Assembly: GCF_001718415.1 (NCBI RefSeq)
Contig: NZ_CP013378.1
Span: 4,774,001 to 4,838,000, forward strand
Length of the DNA: 64,000 nt
Direction of reading: 5' to 3'
Origin: Burkholderia pseudomultivorans
GTDB lineage: Bacteria; Pseudomonadota; Gammaproteobacteria; Burkholderiales; Burkholderiaceae
Numbering within the stretch: position 1 is the stretch's first letter; every line of letters starts with the position of its first letter. The notes under the pieces are model-generated. The model ran no database searches, was not told the origin of the DNA, and worked only from the letters and a program-made list of their open reading frames with translations. Below are positions 19,061-29,697 of the stretch, one piece after another. The position numbers and the translations under genes were made by a program.

Positions 19061-19762
19061 TTATGCGGCGCCTTCGGACGGCTTCTTGCCGAGCTCGACG
19101 CCGAGCTGCTTGAGCTTGCGATACAGGTGCGTGCGCTCGAGGCCGGTCTTTTCCGCGACGCGCGTCATGCTGCCGTTCTCGCGCGCGAGGTGATACTCGA
19201 AGTACGCGCGCTCGAACGCATCGCGCGCTTCGCGCAGCGGAATGTCGAACGGAATCGCCGCGGTCTGGCCGGCAAGGCCGAGCGCCGCGGCCACGTCGTC
19301 GCCGAGCGTCGGCAGCGCCGCGGCGGAAGCGACCGACGCCGGCCCTGCCGCCTGCCCGGCGCCGGCCTTCGCCGCCGCGTTCGCGGACACCGGCGCCGCG
19401 CCGCGCGCGAGGCCGTGCTCGACCGCCTTCAGCAGCTTCTGCAGCGCGATCGGCTTCTCGAGGAAATCGAGCGCGCCGATCTTGGTCGCCTCGACGGCCG
19501 TGTCGATCGTCGCATGCCCGGACATCATGATCACCGGCATCGTCAGCAGGCCCTGCGCCGCCCATTCCTTGAGCAACGTGACGCCGTCGGTATCGGGCAT
19601 CCAGATATCGAGCAGCACGAGATCGGGCGCCTGATTCAGCCGGTATTCCCGCGCAGCCTGCGCGTTCTCCGCCGCCTCGACGACATGTCCTTCGTCGCTG
19701 AGGATCTCCGAGAGCAATTCCCGGATGCCCATTTCATCATCTACCACCAGGATGGTTGCCAT
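19061..19762 (-). CDS. NtrX-like response regulator lacking the AAA+ domain
   Basis: 233 aa. The N-terminal receiver domain has the acidic pocket VVDDE and phospho-acceptor D52 (LLDIWMP), the switch Ser in MMSGHAT and Lys in EKPI. An Ala/Gly-rich linker follows (about 122-165), then a Fis-type helix-turn-helix (about 185-228, MTRVAEKTGLERTHLYRKLKQLG). Classical NtrX/NtrC proteins have a sigma54-interacting AAA+ ATPase between these parts; it is absent here. Its ATG is directly adjacent to the stop of the histidine kinase gene, so they form one operon. Confidence 0.92.
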   Translation of the reverse strand: MATILVVDDEMGIRELLSEILSDEGHVVEAAENAQAAREYRLNQAPDLVLLDIWMPDTDGVTLLKEWAAQGLLTMPVIMMSGHATIDTAVEATKIGALDFLEKPIALQKLLKAVEHGLARGAAPVSANAAAKAGAGQAAGPASVASAAALPTLGDDVAAALGLAGQTAAIPFDIPLREARDAFERAYFEYHLARENGSMTRVAEKTGLERTHLYRKLKQLGVELGKKPSEGAA

Positions 19763-22180
19763 TTACGCTGCCTTTGTCTGCACACTTGCTTTTGTCTTTG
19801 CCGGGGCCTGCTGACCCGAGGCCGGCCCGCCCTGCTCGGCGTCCGGCGCATCGCTCGCCATCTGCAGGAACAGGATCGACACCTGCGCACCCTCGACGGC
19901 CTCGCCGTGCATGCGGTTGCGCAGATCGATCCGCGCCCCGTGCTCGTCGACGATTTTCTTGACCGTGGCCAATCCGAGCCCCGTGCCCTTCGCCTTCGTC
20001 GTCACGTAAGGCTCGAACGCGCGGGTCAGGATGCGCGCCGGAAAACCGGGCCCGTTGTCGGACACGGTAAGACGTACCGCGACGCGCGTTTTGCCGTCGG
20101 CGTCGGGATCGCCATATTCTACTGTCTTGGTTTCGATCAACACACGCGGATGCTCGGACTCCGCGACCGAATCCTGCGCGTTCTGCAGCAGGTTGTGAAT
20201 CACCTGGCGCAGCTGCGTCGCGTCGCCGCGGATCACCGGCAGCGATGCCGCGAGCTCCGCGACGATCGCGCTCTTGCCTTCGCCGACGCCATACAGCCCG
20301 AGCACCTCGCTCACCAGTTCGTTCAACTGCAGGTTCGCCAGCACCGCCGGCGGCGTGCGCGCGTATTCGCGGAAGTCGTCGACCATCCGCTTCATCGCGG
20401 CGACCTGGTTCACGATCATCGTCGCGCCGCGCTTGAGCACATCGGCATCGGCCGGCGCGAGCTTGTCCGACAGCTTCATCTGCAGGCGTTCGGCCGACAG
20501 CTGGATCGGCGTCAGCGGATTCTTGATCTCGTGCGCGAGCCGGCGCGCGACCTCGCCCCACGCGACCGAACGCTGCGCGGAGATCACGTCGGAGATGTCG
20601 TCGAACACGACCACGTAGCCCGAGGTCTGCGGATCGTCGGCCTGCCCGTCGACCGTCGACACCAGCCGCGTGCCGCGCACCAGCAGCGTCAGCGGCTCGG
20701 TCTCGCCCGGCACCTCGACCGCGAACTGCTGCTGCCAGTGGCCGTGGTTGCCGCTGCCGCTGTCGGCCGCTTCACGATCGGCGAACGCCTTGCGCACCAT
20801 CGCGCCGAAGCCGGCGACCACGCCGATCTGGTCGAGCGTCGTGCCGATCAGCGAATTGAACGGCTGCCGGAAGATCCGCTCGGCGCCGCGATTGGCGGTC
20901 GTCAGCCGGAACTGGCGGTCGAGCACGAATACGCCGGCCGTCAGGTTCGCGAGAATGCTCTCGAGATAGGTCTTCGAATGCTCGAGCGCGACCCGGTTGC
21001 GCTCGACCGCGAGGCGCGCCTCGGACAACTGGCGCGTCATCGCGTTGAACGACTGCGTGAGGAAGCCGAGCTCGTCGCGCGTCTTGATCTCGCGCTTCGG
21101 CGTGTAGTCGCCTTCCGCGACTTCCTTGGTGCCCTGCGCGAGCAGGAACAGCGGCCGCGCGAGCTGCTGGCCGAGCGCAAGCGCGAGCATCATCGCGATG
21201 AAGGTCGCGAGGAACAGCGCGAGCGTCAGCGTGCCGATATACATCTTGCGCAGCCCGGTGCGACCGAGCGACTTCTCCTGGTATTCGCGGTACGCGCGCT
21301 GCACGGCGTCCGCGTTGTGCGCGAGCGTCGGCGGCACCGGCTGGGTCAGCTGCAGGAAGCGTTCGGCCGGCTGCAGCAGCGAGGTCGTCGCATCGGGAAT
21401 CGGCCGCACGACGCGCAGCCGCAGCGCCCCCTTCGCGCCGTGCGCGCGCGGGTCGCCGTCGACTTCGCCTTCGATCGCCGCATATGCGCCATGCTCGCGC
21501 GCCTGGCTCAGCATCAGCGGGGTCGGCAGATCGTCCGGGATCAGCGCCGCGAAATTGCCCGATGCCTGCGCGACGATATGCAGGTCGGGCGCAGCGCCCG
21601 AGCCGGAGCGGCTCGGCTCGACGATCGTCGCATCCTGCACGCCGAACTGGTCGCGCAGGCGCAGCAGCGTCAGCGTCGTTCCGTTCGTGTTCGCGTCGAC
21701 GCTCGCGAGCTGGTCGGACATCATGCGCGCCTTCGTCTGCAGGTCCGACAGCGACGCGTCGAGCATCCCGCGGCCGAGATTCAGGCCGGCCGTCAGCGCG
21801 GTCTCGACGTTCACGTCGAACCACGACTCGATGCTGCGCGACACGAACTGGTACGACACGATGTAGATGATGCCGCCCGGCACCACGCCGACGAGCGCGA
21901 AGAACACCGCGAGCTTCGCGAGCAGTCGCGTGCCGAACTTGCCCTTCCTGAGGCGCACGACGATCATCCCGATCAGGCCGAGCACGACCAGCAGGAATAC
22001 GAGCGCGACCACGATGTTGGTCGCGTACAGCCACGAGTAGTAGCGGTCGAAGAATTCGGTGTTCGCGCTCGCGGCCGCGAGCAGCACGAGCAGCAGCAGC
22101 GCGGTGAACGCGACGGTCGAGACGATTACGCGAACGAGGAGGCTCTTCCCGCTGGCCGCGCGGCGCACTTTATTTAGCAC
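19763..22180 (-). CDS. NtrY-like membrane sensor histidine kinase
   Basis: 805 aa. Several N-terminal transmembrane helices (about residues 13-35, 54-75 and 87-110) are followed by a periplasmic sensor region, another helix near 320-345 (LTLALFLATFIAMMLALALG), a HAMP domain, a PAS domain (about 405-500), HisKA with the H-box RRLAHEIKNPLTP, and HATPase_c with NLLQNAQD, DNGPGFP and GTGLGLATVKKIV. The layout matches NtrY. It overlaps the DUF4390 gene by 11 bp upstream and abuts the response regulator downstream. Confidence 0.93.
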   Translation of the reverse strand: MLNKVRRAASGKSLLVRVIVSTVAFTALLLLVLLAAASANTEFFDRYYSWLYATNIVVALVFLLVVLGLIGMIVVRLRKGKFGTRLLAKLAVFFALVGVVPGGIIYIVSYQFVSRSIESWFDVNVETALTAGLNLGRGMLDASLSDLQTKARMMSDQLASVDANTNGTTLTLLRLRDQFGVQDATIVEPSRSGSGAAPDLHIVAQASGNFAALIPDDLPTPLMLSQAREHGAYAAIEGEVDGDPRAHGAKGALRLRVVRPIPDATTSLLQPAERFLQLTQPVPPTLAHNADAVQRAYREYQEKSLGRTGLRKMYIGTLTLALFLATFIAMMLALALGQQLARPLFLLAQGTKEVAEGDYTPKREIKTRDELGFLTQSFNAMTRQLSEARLAVERNRVALEHSKTYLESILANLTAGVFVLDRQFRLTTANRGAERIFRQPFNSLIGTTLDQIGVVAGFGAMVRKAFADREAADSGSGNHGHWQQQFAVEVPGETEPLTLLVRGTRLVSTVDGQADDPQTSGYVVVFDDISDVISAQRSVAWGEVARRLAHEIKNPLTPIQLSAERLQMKLSDKLAPADADVLKRGATMIVNQVAAMKRMVDDFREYARTPPAVLANLQLNELVSEVLGLYGVGEGKSAIVAELAASLPVIRGDATQLRQVIHNLLQNAQDSVAESEHPRVLIETKTVEYGDPDADGKTRVAVRLTVSDNGPGFPARILTRAFEPYVTTKAKGTGLGLATVKKIVDEHGARIDLRNRMHGEAVEGAQVSILFLQMASDAPDAEQGGPASGQQAPAKTKASVQTKAA

Positions 22181-22760
22181 GTTCGGTCACCGTGAAGTTG
22201 AAGCGCTTCCAGTCCGAGCCGAGCGTCCAGTCGCGGTTGTTCACCGCGTCGACCTGGAACGGCTTCGGCATCAGCGCCGTATCGAGCTGCATTCGCACCG
22301 ACGCCGTATAGGTTTCGCCGGCGCGCACCTGGTTGCGTTCGATCACGTGCCACGACGTGACGTGCTTGACGACCGCGAGCGCATCCTTCAGCGTGCCGAA
22401 GCCGAGCTGCAGGCCGCCGGTCGACACGCGGTATTCGCGCGTAAGCGGCTGAAACGACAGACGGATCGTCTGCGACACCGACACCGGCTGCTCGTCGAAC
22501 CAGTACCAGCGCGGGCGGCTCAGCTCGAAGTCGGTCGTGAAGTAAAGCGGGATGCCCTTGTTGACGGCATCCTCGAGGTTCGGGTTCAGCTCGAAATCGA
22601 AACGGGCATCAAGGCTCCAGCCGTTGCCGTCGGCCTGCAGCGACGCGCGCTGCACGGCAATCGATTCGGCGTGCGCCGGCCGCACGATGGCCACGCACAG
22701 CGTCAACGCGACCATCAGGACGGCCGCCAGCCGAAGTGGAAAAAGGTGTTTGATCGTCAC
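22170..22760 (-). CDS. Secreted DUF4390 protein
   Basis: 196 aa with an N-terminal signal peptide (hydrophobic core LAAVLMVALTLCVAIV, cleavage likely after RPAHA). The mature part contains WSLDARFDFELN and PRWYWFDEQPVS, as in DUF4390 proteins, which in betaproteobacteria commonly sit between rsmB and ntrY. Its function is unknown; an envelope role is inferred from the signal peptide. It overlaps rsmB by 4 bp upstream (22757-22760) and ntrY by 11 bp downstream. Confidence 0.88.
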   Translation of the reverse strand: MTIKHLFPLRLAAVLMVALTLCVAIVRPAHAESIAVQRASLQADGNGWSLDARFDFELNPNLEDAVNKGIPLYFTTDFELSRPRWYWFDEQPVSVSQTIRLSFQPLTREYRVSTGGLQLGFGTLKDALAVVKHVTSWHVIERNQVRAGETYTASVRMQLDTALMPKPFQVDAVNNRDWTLGSDWKRFNFTVTERAK

Positions 22761-24160
22761 CGTTTCTGAAACCGCGCGTAGAAAAATCCGTCGTGATCGG
22801 TGTTCTGGTCGAGTGCGCCGGCGGCCGCCCCTCCCCGCACTCCGTCCGGAACGGCACGCGGCAGCAGCTGGCCGGGCGCGTCCAATCGTACCGCATCTTC
22901 ACAGGCCGCTTCAAACCAGCGCGCCTGCAATTCGCCCTCTTCGGGGAAGATCGAACAGGTCACGTAAAGCAGTTCGCCGCCCGGCTTCACGAGCGGCCAC
23001 AGCGCGGACAGGATGCGGCGCTGTTCGGCGACGAGCGCCGCAATGTCGGCCTCGCGCCGCAGCCAGCGGATGTCGGGGTGACGCCGCACGATGCCGGACG
23101 CCGAACACGGCACGTCGGCCAGGATCCGGTCGAACGGCCGGCCGTCGTGCCACGCGTCGGGCGAGCCCGCATCGCCGACGCGCACGTCCGCCGCGAGCGA
23201 CAGCCGCGCGAGGTTCTCGCCGATGCGCGTCGCGCGCGTCGCATCGCTTTCGAGCGCAACAACTTCCACGTCGGCCAGTTCGAGCAGGTGACCGGTCTTG
23301 CCGCCGGGCGCCGCGCACGCATCGAGCACACGCATGCCGTCGCGCGCACCGAGCCATTCGGCCGCGAGCTGCGCGCCGGCATCCTGCACCGACACGACGC
23401 CGTCGGCGAAGCCGGGGATGCGCTCGACCGGCAGCGCCGATGCGAGCCGCACCGCATGCCGGCCGATCGCGGCCGCTTCGATTCCATTCGCGCGCAACGT
23501 GTCGAGATACGCGTCGACGGTCGAACGGCGCGCGTTCACGCGCAGCGTCAGCGGTCCCTGGCGATCGCCGGCCGCGAGAATCGCCTGCCATGCGTCCGGC
23601 CATGCGCGCTTCACCGCGTCGATCCACCATGCGCGGTAATTCCAGCGCGCGACCGGATCGGCCTGCAGCGCCGCGACGAGCGCCTCGCGCTCGCGCAGGA
23701 AACGGCGCAGCACCGCGTTGACCATCCCCTTCGCGAACGCGCACTCGCGTCGCGCACCGATCGCCGTCACGGCCTGGTCGACGACGGTGAACGGCGGATA
23801 CGCGGCTTCGTCGGCGGCATCGAGCAGCAGCGCGAGCGCGCCCGCCAGCACCGCGTGCACATGCGCCGGCGGCGCCTTGCTGACGAGCCGGCCGATCAGC
23901 CAGTCCGCGCTGCCGAGGCGACGCATCGTCCGATACGCGACGTCCTGCGTCGCGCCGCGCGCGAGCGCCTGCGCACCCGACGGCATCTGCGCGAACACCG
24001 CGGACAGCGCCGCCGGCAGCGCGGTGCCGTGCCGCACCGCGTCGACCGCCTGCGCAGCCGCGTCGAGCGCAAAGCCGAGCGAATCGGGTGCGACGCGCAG
24101 CACGGACAGGCGCGCGTGACGGCCGGAAGAAGACGGAGCGGAGGAACGGGTTCGTGTCAT
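22757..24160 (-). CDS. rsmB: 16S rRNA (cytosine-967-C5) methyltransferase
   Basis: 467 aa. It methylates C967 of 16S rRNA. An N-terminal NusB-like domain (about residues 15-160) precedes a SAM-dependent methyltransferase with VLDACAAPGGKTGHLLEL, the PCS motif VPCSASGIVRRHPDIRW and the catalytic TCS motif LLYVTCSIFPEE. The ATG at 24160 begins MTRTRSSAPSS; the upstream in-frame extension is not family-like. First gene of rsmB-DUF4390-ntrY-ntrX. Confidence 0.95.
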   Translation of the reverse strand: MTRTRSSAPSSSGRHARLSVLRVAPDSLGFALDAAAQAVDAVRHGTALPAALSAVFAQMPSGAQALARGATQDVAYRTMRRLGSADWLIGRLVSKAPPAHVHAVLAGALALLLDAADEAAYPPFTVVDQAVTAIGARRECAFAKGMVNAVLRRFLREREALVAALQADPVARWNYRAWWIDAVKRAWPDAWQAILAAGDRQGPLTLRVNARRSTVDAYLDTLRANGIEAAAIGRHAVRLASALPVERIPGFADGVVSVQDAGAQLAAEWLGARDGMRVLDACAAPGGKTGHLLELADVEVVALESDATRATRIGENLARLSLAADVRVGDAGSPDAWHDGRPFDRILADVPCSASGIVRRHPDIRWLRREADIAALVAEQRRILSALWPLVKPGGELLYVTCSIFPEEGELQARWFEAACEDAVRLDAPGQLLPRAVPDGVRGGAAAGALDQNTDHDGFFYARFQKR

Positions 24161-24265
24161 CGGATCGAATTCGGCAAGCGGCGGGAGCCGGACGGCCGCG
24201 CGGCCGCCACGATCCCAAACCGCGCATTGTAGCGTGGCGTCATGCGGCCCCTTTGTGGCGCGCAC

Positions 24266-24301
24266 AAATGAAACACCCCGCAGCGCGAAGCGTGCGGGGT
24301 G
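24266..24301 (-). terminator. Rho-independent terminator after htpX
   Basis: On the minus strand, CACCCCGCA (24301-24293) pairs with TGCGGGGTG (24282-24274) across a 10-nt loop, followed by TTTCATTT. It separates htpX from the rsmB operon. Confidence 0.75.
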
Positions 24302-24348
24302 GCGGGGTGGCGGGGCGAGCGCGGCGGGCGCCGCGCGACGCGCGATGC

Positions 24349-25206
24349 TCAGTCGAAGCGGCCGGTGCGCGCCATCTCCATCAGCCGCGCGATGCGCTCC
24401 TCGGTGGCCGGGTGCGTGGAGAACAGGTTCTGCAGGCCGCCGCCGTGAAGCGGGTTCATGATCATCATCTGCGCGGTGGCCGGATGCTGCTCGGCCGCCT
24501 GGAACGGAATGCCCGCCGCATAGCGATGAATCTTGTCGAGCGCGGTCGCGAGCGCCTGCGGATCGCCGGAGATCTGCGCGCCGCCGCGGTCGGCCTCGAA
24601 CTCGCGCGCGCGCGAGATCGCCATCTGGATCAGCGCGCCGGCGATCGGCGCGAGCAGCGCGACCGCGATGCCCGCGATCGGGTTGGCCGGCCGGCCGTTC
24701 TCGTCACGCCCGCCGAAGAACATCGCGAAGTTCGCGAGCGCCGAGATCGCGCCGGCCATCGTCGCGGTGATCGTCGAGATCAGGATGTCGCGGTGCTTTA
24801 CGTGCGCGAGCTCGTGCGCCATCACGCCGCGCATCTCGCGCTCGGACAGCACGCGCAGGATGCCGGTCGTCGCGGCGACGGCCGCGTGCTCGGGGTTGCG
24901 GCCCGTCGCGAACGCGTTCGGCGCGTCTTCGTTGATCAGGTAGACGCGCGGCATCGGCAGGTTCGCGCGGGTGGCCAGCTCGCGCACCATCCGGTAGAAC
25001 TGCGGCGCCGTGTTCTCGTCGACCTCCTGCGCGTTGTACATGCGCAGCACCATCTTGTCGGAGAACCAGTACGAAAAGAAATTCATGCCGAGCGCGAACA
25101 GCAGCGCGATCGTCATGCCTCGCGAACCGCCGATCATCCCGCCGATCACGATGAACAGGGCCGTGATCGCGGCCATCAGCATCGCCGTTTTGACCCAATT
25201 GAACAT
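24349..25206 (-). CDS. htpX: Membrane zinc metalloprotease HtpX
   Basis: 285 aa, normal length. An inner-membrane M48 protease acting with FtsH in membrane protein quality control. Two N-terminal transmembrane helices (about residues 5-25 and 30-50), the catalytic HEXXH in [12 protein letters not shown], two further hydrophobic segments (about 145-165 and 180-200), and the downstream EFEADRGGA glutamate ligand. A terminator follows downstream. Confidence 0.96.
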   Translation of the reverse strand: MFNWVKTAMLMAAITALFIVIGGMIGGSRGMTIALLFALGMNFFSYWFSDKMVLRMYNAQEVDENTAPQFYRMVRELATRANLPMPRVYLINEDAPNAFATGRNPEHAAVAATTGILRVLSEREMRGVMAHELAHVKHRDILISTITATMAGAISALANFAMFFGGRDENGRPANPIAGIAVALLAPIAGALIQMAISRAREFEADRGGAQISGDPQALATALDKIHRYAAGIPFQAAEQHPATAQMMIMNPLHGGGLQNLFSTHPATEERIARLMEMARTGRFD

Positions 25207-25302
25207 ACCTACTCCTTATCCGGGGACCCGTCGCGCCTCACAGGGCGCGACGGAAAATTGTAAGCGATCTGTTAGATAAGGGCTTGCCGGAAAAATTCAA
25301 TC

Positions 25303-25938
25303 TCAGCGTTGCGACGCGGCCAGACGGAGGCCAAGCCCGACAAAAGCGCTGCCGACCGTGCGGTCGAGCCACTTCTTGACGCCCGGCTTGCCGGAAAAAC
25401 GCTGCGTGACGCTGCCCGCAACCCACGCGACCAGACTCGTCCAGATCGTGCTCATCACGACGAACACCGCGCCGAGGGTCAGGAACGCCAGCGCCTTGTG
25501 CGGGCTGTCGGCCGACACGAACTGTGGGAAGAACGACACGAAGAACAGCACCACCTTCGGATTCAGCACGTTCGTCCAGAATCCCTGCATGAACAGCTGC
25601 CGCAGCGGCTTTGCGGCAGCGACCTGCGCCGCGGCCGCGCCCGGCGCCGGCTGCTTCGCGAAAACCATCCGCACGCCGAGATAGATCAGGTACGCGGCGC
25701 CGACCAGCTTGATCACCGTGAACGCGGCCGCCGACGCCGCGAGCAGCGCGGTCAGGCCGAACGCGCACGCGAGCGCATGCACGCAGCAGCCGGCCGAGAT
25801 GCCGAACGCCGACATCAGCCCCGCGCCGCGCCCCTGTGCGACGCTGCGGCCGACGATATAGGCCGTGTCGGGGCCGGGCGTGATGTTCAGCAGGAATACC
25901 GCGAGCAGGAAGAAGCCGAAATGGGTGATGCCAAGCAT
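25303..25938 (-). CDS. LysE/RhtB-family amino-acid exporter
   Basis: 211 aa with about six transmembrane helices. The family signature appears as ITPGPDTAYIVGRSVAQGRGAG in the first loop (read in parts) and the second hydrophobic half carries LNPKVVLFFVSFFPQF, both typical of LysE/RhtB exporters of homoserine, threonine or lysine. The substrate cannot be predicted. It lies alone on the minus strand between fmt and htpX. Confidence 0.92.
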   Translation of the reverse strand: MLGITHFGFFLLAVFLLNITPGPDTAYIVGRSVAQGRGAGLMSAFGISAGCCVHALACAFGLTALLAASAAAFTVIKLVGAAYLIYLGVRMVFAKQPAPGAAAAQVAAAKPLRQLFMQGFWTNVLNPKVVLFFVSFFPQFVSADSPHKALAFLTLGAVFVVMSTIWTSLVAWVAGSVTQRFSGKPGVKKWLDRTVGSAFVGLGLRLAASQR

Positions 25939-26048
25939 GGAGACCTCGAAACCGGGAAGCGCAGGGAAATTCTACGCGCGCCCGCCGCGCCGCGCGACTC
26001 GGCCGGACGGCCGATGGCGCGCGGCGTGCAAAGCGTGTCGAATGGCGC

Positions 26049-27032
26049 TCAGGACGCGTCGGGCAGCGCGAAACGCTGGCCTGCGACCAGCGCGGAGCCG
26101 GCCAGGAATTCGCGCGCGGGCAGGCGCTTGCCGCCCGGTTTCTGCAGCTGCGTCACGCGCAGCGCGCCGCTGCCGCAGGCGACGATCACGCCGTCCGCCG
26201 ATGCTTCGACGATCGTGCCCGGCGCCGCGTCGCCGCGCGCCGCCGCGGGCTCCGCCGCCCACAGCTTGATCGCCGCGCCGTCGAGCGTCGCGACGCCGCC
26301 CGGGAATGGATCGAACGCGCGCACCTGGCGTGCGAGCACGTCGGCCGGCTTGCGCCAGTCGAGCGCCGCTTCGTGCTTGCCGATCTTTTCCGCGTAGGTC
26401 ACGCCGTCGGCCGGCTGCGGCGTCGCCGCCAGCGCGCCGTCGCGCTCGAGCCGCGCGAGCGCGTCGACGATCAGCCGCGCGCCGTCGGCGGCCAGCCGGT
26501 CGTGCAGGGTCGCGGTCGTATCGTCGCCCGCGATCGCGATGCGCGATTCCTGGATCATCGCGCCGGTGTCGAGGCCCGCGTCCATCTGCATCAGCGTGAC
26601 GCCGGTCTCGGCGTCGCCGGCCTCGATCGCGCGGTGGATCGGCGCGGCGCCGCGCCAGCGCGGCAGCAGCGACGCGTGGATGTTGATGCAGCCGTGGCGC
26701 GGGATGTCGAGCACTTCCTGCGGCAGCAGCAGCCCGTAGGCGGCGACCACCATCACGTCGTGCGGCGTCGAGCGCAGCAGCTCGATCGCGTCGGCCGCTT
26801 CCGCCGGGTACTTGCCGGCGCGACGCAGCGACGGCGGCTGCGCGACGGGCATCCCGTGCTCGACGGCATAGCGCTTCACGGCGCTCGCCTGCAGCTTCAT
26901 CCCGCGCCCGGCAGGGCGATCGGGCTGGGTGAGGACGAGCGGCACCGGGAAGCCGGCCTCGTGGATCGCGGCCAGCGCGGCCGCGGCGAATTCCGGCGTG
27001 CCGGCAAAAATCACGCGCAACGTATGGGTCAT
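26049..27032 (-). CDS. fmt: Methionyl-tRNA formyltransferase
   Basis: 327 aa. It formylates initiator Met-tRNA using 10-formyltetrahydrofolate. The formyltransferase fold begins [14 protein letters not shown]; the catalytic Asn/His region is [20 protein letters not shown] with the downstream Asp in [10 protein letters not shown]. The C-terminal OB-fold domain ends ALPDAS. The ATG at 27032 gives the standard length. It lies 32 bp downstream of def in the usual def-fmt pair. Confidence 0.96.
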   Translation of the reverse strand: MTHTLRVIFAGTPEFAAAALAAIHEAGFPVPLVLTQPDRPAGRGMKLQASAVKRYAVEHGMPVAQPPSLRRAGKYPAEAADAIELLRSTPHDVMVVAAYGLLLPQEVLDIPRHGCINIHASLLPRWRGAAPIHRAIEAGDAETGVTLMQMDAGLDTGAMIQESRIAIAGDDTTATLHDRLAADGARLIVDALARLERDGALAATPQPADGVTYAEKIGKHEAALDWRKPADVLARQVRAFDPFPGGVATLDGAAIKLWAAEPAAARGDAAPGTIVEASADGVIVACGSGALRVTQLQKPGGKRLPAREFLAGSALVAGQRFALPDAS

Positions 27033-27064
27033 GACAGCGTTCGGGGTCGGGCAGGAGGAACGCG

Positions 27065-27568
27065 TCACATCGCGCGTTCGAGTTTCTTCATCTTCGTCTT
27101 GATGCGGCTCTGCTTGAGCGGCGACAGGTATTCGACGAACACGCGCCCCATCAGGTGATCCATTTCGTGCTGCACGCACACGGCGAGCAGGCCTTCGCAG
27201 TCGAGCTCGAAGGTCTCGCCCTGCTCGTTGAGCGCGCGCACGCGCACATGGTCGGGGCGCTCGACTTCGTCGTAGATGCCGGGCACCGACAGGCAGCCTT
27301 CCTCGTAGACCTGCTTCGCGTCGCTCGACCAGATGATCTCGGGATTGATGAACGCGCGCAGTTCGTTCTTCTCCTCGGATACGTCGATCACGATCACGCG
27401 CTCGTGCACGTCGACCTGGGTGGCCGCGAGGCCGATGCCCGGCGCGGCGTACATGGTCTCGGCCATGTCGGCGACGAGCTTGCGGATCCGGTCGTCGACC
27501 TTGTCGACGGGCTTGGCGACCTTGTGCAGCCGCTTGTCGGGGTAATGAAGGATGTTCAGCAAAGCCAT
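27065..27568 (-). CDS. def: Peptide deformylase
   Basis: 167 aa. It removes the N-formyl group from nascent proteins. The three signature motifs are present: [16 protein letters not shown] (metal Cys) and QHEMDHLMG (metal His pair and catalytic Glu). The ATG at 27568 ([11 protein letters not shown]) gives the standard type 1 length. It is divergent from dprA, with 185 bp between them, and transcribed together with fmt. Confidence 0.97.
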   Translation of the reverse strand: MALLNILHYPDKRLHKVAKPVDKVDDRIRKLVADMAETMYAAPGIGLAATQVDVHERVIVIDVSEEKNELRAFINPEIIWSSDAKQVYEEGCLSVPGIYDEVERPDHVRVRALNEQGETFELDCEGLLAVCVQHEMDHLMGRVFVEYLSPLKQSRIKTKMKKLERAM

Positions 27569-27753
27569 GGCGTTCGGTATTCGGTGGAGCGGCGTGCCGC
27601 ATCGGCCATCCGGCCGGCTGGCGCCGTCGCCGCGATGCAATGAAGATGAGGCGGATGCGCGGCGAATCAATGCCGCGGATCGCGCCTCCTGCAACCGGCC
27701 GGGCGCCTGCGCGCACGGCCTCGTCGAGTATTTCGGATGATGAAAATTTTATC

Positions 27754-29088
27754 ATGGCGACACGCCGTGCGCTGGCCGCCGCATTCGAGGGACGCCTCAT
27801 GTCGCCGCAAGCGCTGACCACCGGCGAGCTGCGCGCGTGGCTGCAACTCGCGCACTCGCCCGGCCTCCCGCCCGCCGCGCTGCATGCGCTGCTCGATGCG
27901 TTCGGCTCGCCGGCGGCGCTGCTGCGCGCGTCCGATCGCGCGATCGCCGCCGCGAGCAGCCCGGCCGCCGCGCAGGCGGTACGCGCCAGCGAACGCGACG
28001 AGCTCGACGCCTGCACCGATGCGGCGCTCGCGTGGCTCGACGCACCGGGCAACGCGCTCGTCACGCTCCACGATCCCGCCTATCCGGCGCGGCTGCGCGA
28101 TCTGCACGACCCGCCGCCGCTGCTATATGTAAAGGGGCGGCTCGATCTGCTGCATGCGCGCGGTTTCGCCGTCGTCGGCAGTCGCCATGCGACGCCGCAG
28201 GGGCTCGCCGACGCGACGCGCTTCGCGCGCACGCTGTCCGACGCGGGGCTTGCGATCGTGTCGGGCCTCGCGCTCGGCATCGACGGAGCCGCGCATCAGG
28301 GGGCGCTGGATGGCCGCTCGGGCACGATCGCGGTCATCGCGACGGGCGCCGATCTCGTCTATCCGGCGCGGCACCGCGCCCTCGCGCATGCGGTCGCCGC
28401 GCGCGGCGCCATCGTGTCCGAATGGCCGCTCGGCACGCCGGCCCGCGCGTCGCACTTCCCGCAGCGCAACCGGCTGATCGCGGCGCTCGCGATCGGCGTG
28501 CTCGTCGTCGAGGCCGCGCCGCGGTCGGGCTCGCTGATCACCGCGCGGCTCGCGAACGAACTGGGGCGCGACGTGTTCGCGATACCGGGCTCGATCCACG
28601 CGCCGCTCGCGCAGGGCTGCCATGCGCTGATTCGCGACGGCGCGAAGCTGACCGCGACGCCGCTGGATGTGCTCGAGGAATACCGGATGGGCGAGACGAA
28701 GGCTTGCAGCGCGAATGAGGCCGGCGGTTCCGGCGGCGATGGAGCCGCGGCCGACTCATTCGGGTCCTGCTCCACCGCGAGCATCGCTCGCGGCGCCGAA
28801 AAGGCTTACCACGCCGCGGCCGGCGCCCCGCCCCTACCCGCCACTGCCGCGCCGCCCGCCCTGCCCGACGACCCTACCGAGCAAGCCGTGCTGGCCGCAT
28901 TGGGATACGGCCCCGTTACTTACGAATGGCTGGCCGACCACAGCGGCCTGCCCGACGACGACCTGCACCGTGCGCTGCTCGCGCTGGAACTGGCCGGCCA
29001 CGTCGCGCCGCTTCCCGGCGGACGCTTCGCCCGGCTTGACGCCGTGCCAACCCCGCCCGCACCGGGCGTGCTACAGTCCCCCGCATAG
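27754..29088 (+). CDS. dprA: DNA-processing protein DprA (Smf)
   Basis: 444 aa. It loads RecA on incoming single-stranded DNA during natural transformation. An N-terminal helical SAM-like domain (about residues 20-110) is followed by the Rossmann-like DprA core with [25 protein letters not shown] and [13 protein letters not shown] low-complexity linker (about 315-375) leads to a C-terminal winged-helix domain ([21 protein letters not shown] region). The ATG at 27754 was taken because of its position; the Met at 27799 ([11 protein letters not shown]) is a good alternative and I cannot decide between them. Confidence 0.93.
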   Translation: MATRRALAAAFEGRLMSPQALTTGELRAWLQLAHSPGLPPAALHALLDAFGSPAALLRASDRAIAAASSPAAAQAVRASERDELDACTDAALAWLDAPGNALVTLHDPAYPARLRDLHDPPPLLYVKGRLDLLHARGFAVVGSRHATPQGLADATRFARTLSDAGLAIVSGLALGIDGAAHQGALDGRSGTIAVIATGADLVYPARHRALAHAVAARGAIVSEWPLGTPARASHFPQRNRLIAALAIGVLVVEAAPRSGSLITARLANELGRDVFAIPGSIHAPLAQGCHALIRDGAKLTATPLDVLEEYRMGETKACSANEAGGSGGDGAAADSFGSCSTASIARGAEKAYHAAAGAPPLPATAAPPALPDDPTEQAVLAALGYGPVTYEWLADHSGLPDDDLHRALLALELAGHVAPLPGGRFARLDAVPTPPAPGVLQSPA

Positions 29089-29125
29089 TGGCGGCCGCGC
29101 CGCCGACGACATACCAAGGAACACC

Positions 29126-29506
29126 ATGCCCGCGCTGAATCTCGACATCGATGCGGATCGGATCGCCGAGCGTCTCGCCGATCCGGGCACGCTGCTCGTC
29201 GCCTGCCTGTGCGCCGAGTGGTGCGGCACCTGCCGCGACTACCGGACCACCTTCGACCAGCTCGCCGACGCACATCCCGACGCCTGCTTCGCCTGGATCG
29301 ACATCGAAACCCATGCCGACCAGCTCGACGACCTCGACGTCGAAAACTTCCCGACGATCCTGATCGAGGACGCGAACACCGCGCGCTTCTTCGGCACGGT
29401 GCTGCCGCACGCGGCGATCGTCGAGCGGATGCTGACCGACCTGGCCGCCGTGCCCGGCGTGCAGCACGCACCGAAATTGCGCAACGTGCTGAACGTCGCG
29501 GCCTGA
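29126..29506 (+). CDS. Thioredoxin-like protein with CGTC active site
   Basis: 126 aa, one thioredoxin fold. The active site reads CAEWCGTCRDYR, the cis-Pro motif is VENFPTILIED. No signal peptide, so cytoplasmic. The WCGTC motif is that of a small group of proteobacterial thioredoxin-like proteins rather than canonical TrxA (WCGPC). The ATG at 29126 follows AAGGAAC. It lies 37 bp after dprA and may be co-transcribed. Confidence 0.88.
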   Translation: MPALNLDIDADRIAERLADPGTLLVACLCAEWCGTCRDYRTTFDQLADAHPDACFAWIDIETHADQLDDLDVENFPTILIEDANTARFFGTVLPHAAIVERMLTDLAAVPGVQHAPKLRNVLNVAA

Positions 29507-29697
29507 ACCCGCGCGCCGGCAGGCGGTTTTTCGCGCATTTGCGCCGCCCGCCGCGCCGGGCGCTTGCCGCCGCTGCGGCCCCCCTCTATGATGAGCCGCT
29601 TTTTGCACGCCGAGCCGCCGTCGCGACGGCGTGTGCTATAAAGCCGTCGTAAAAGGGACCCACGCCGGCGAACCCGGTCTACCAACACACACCTGTC

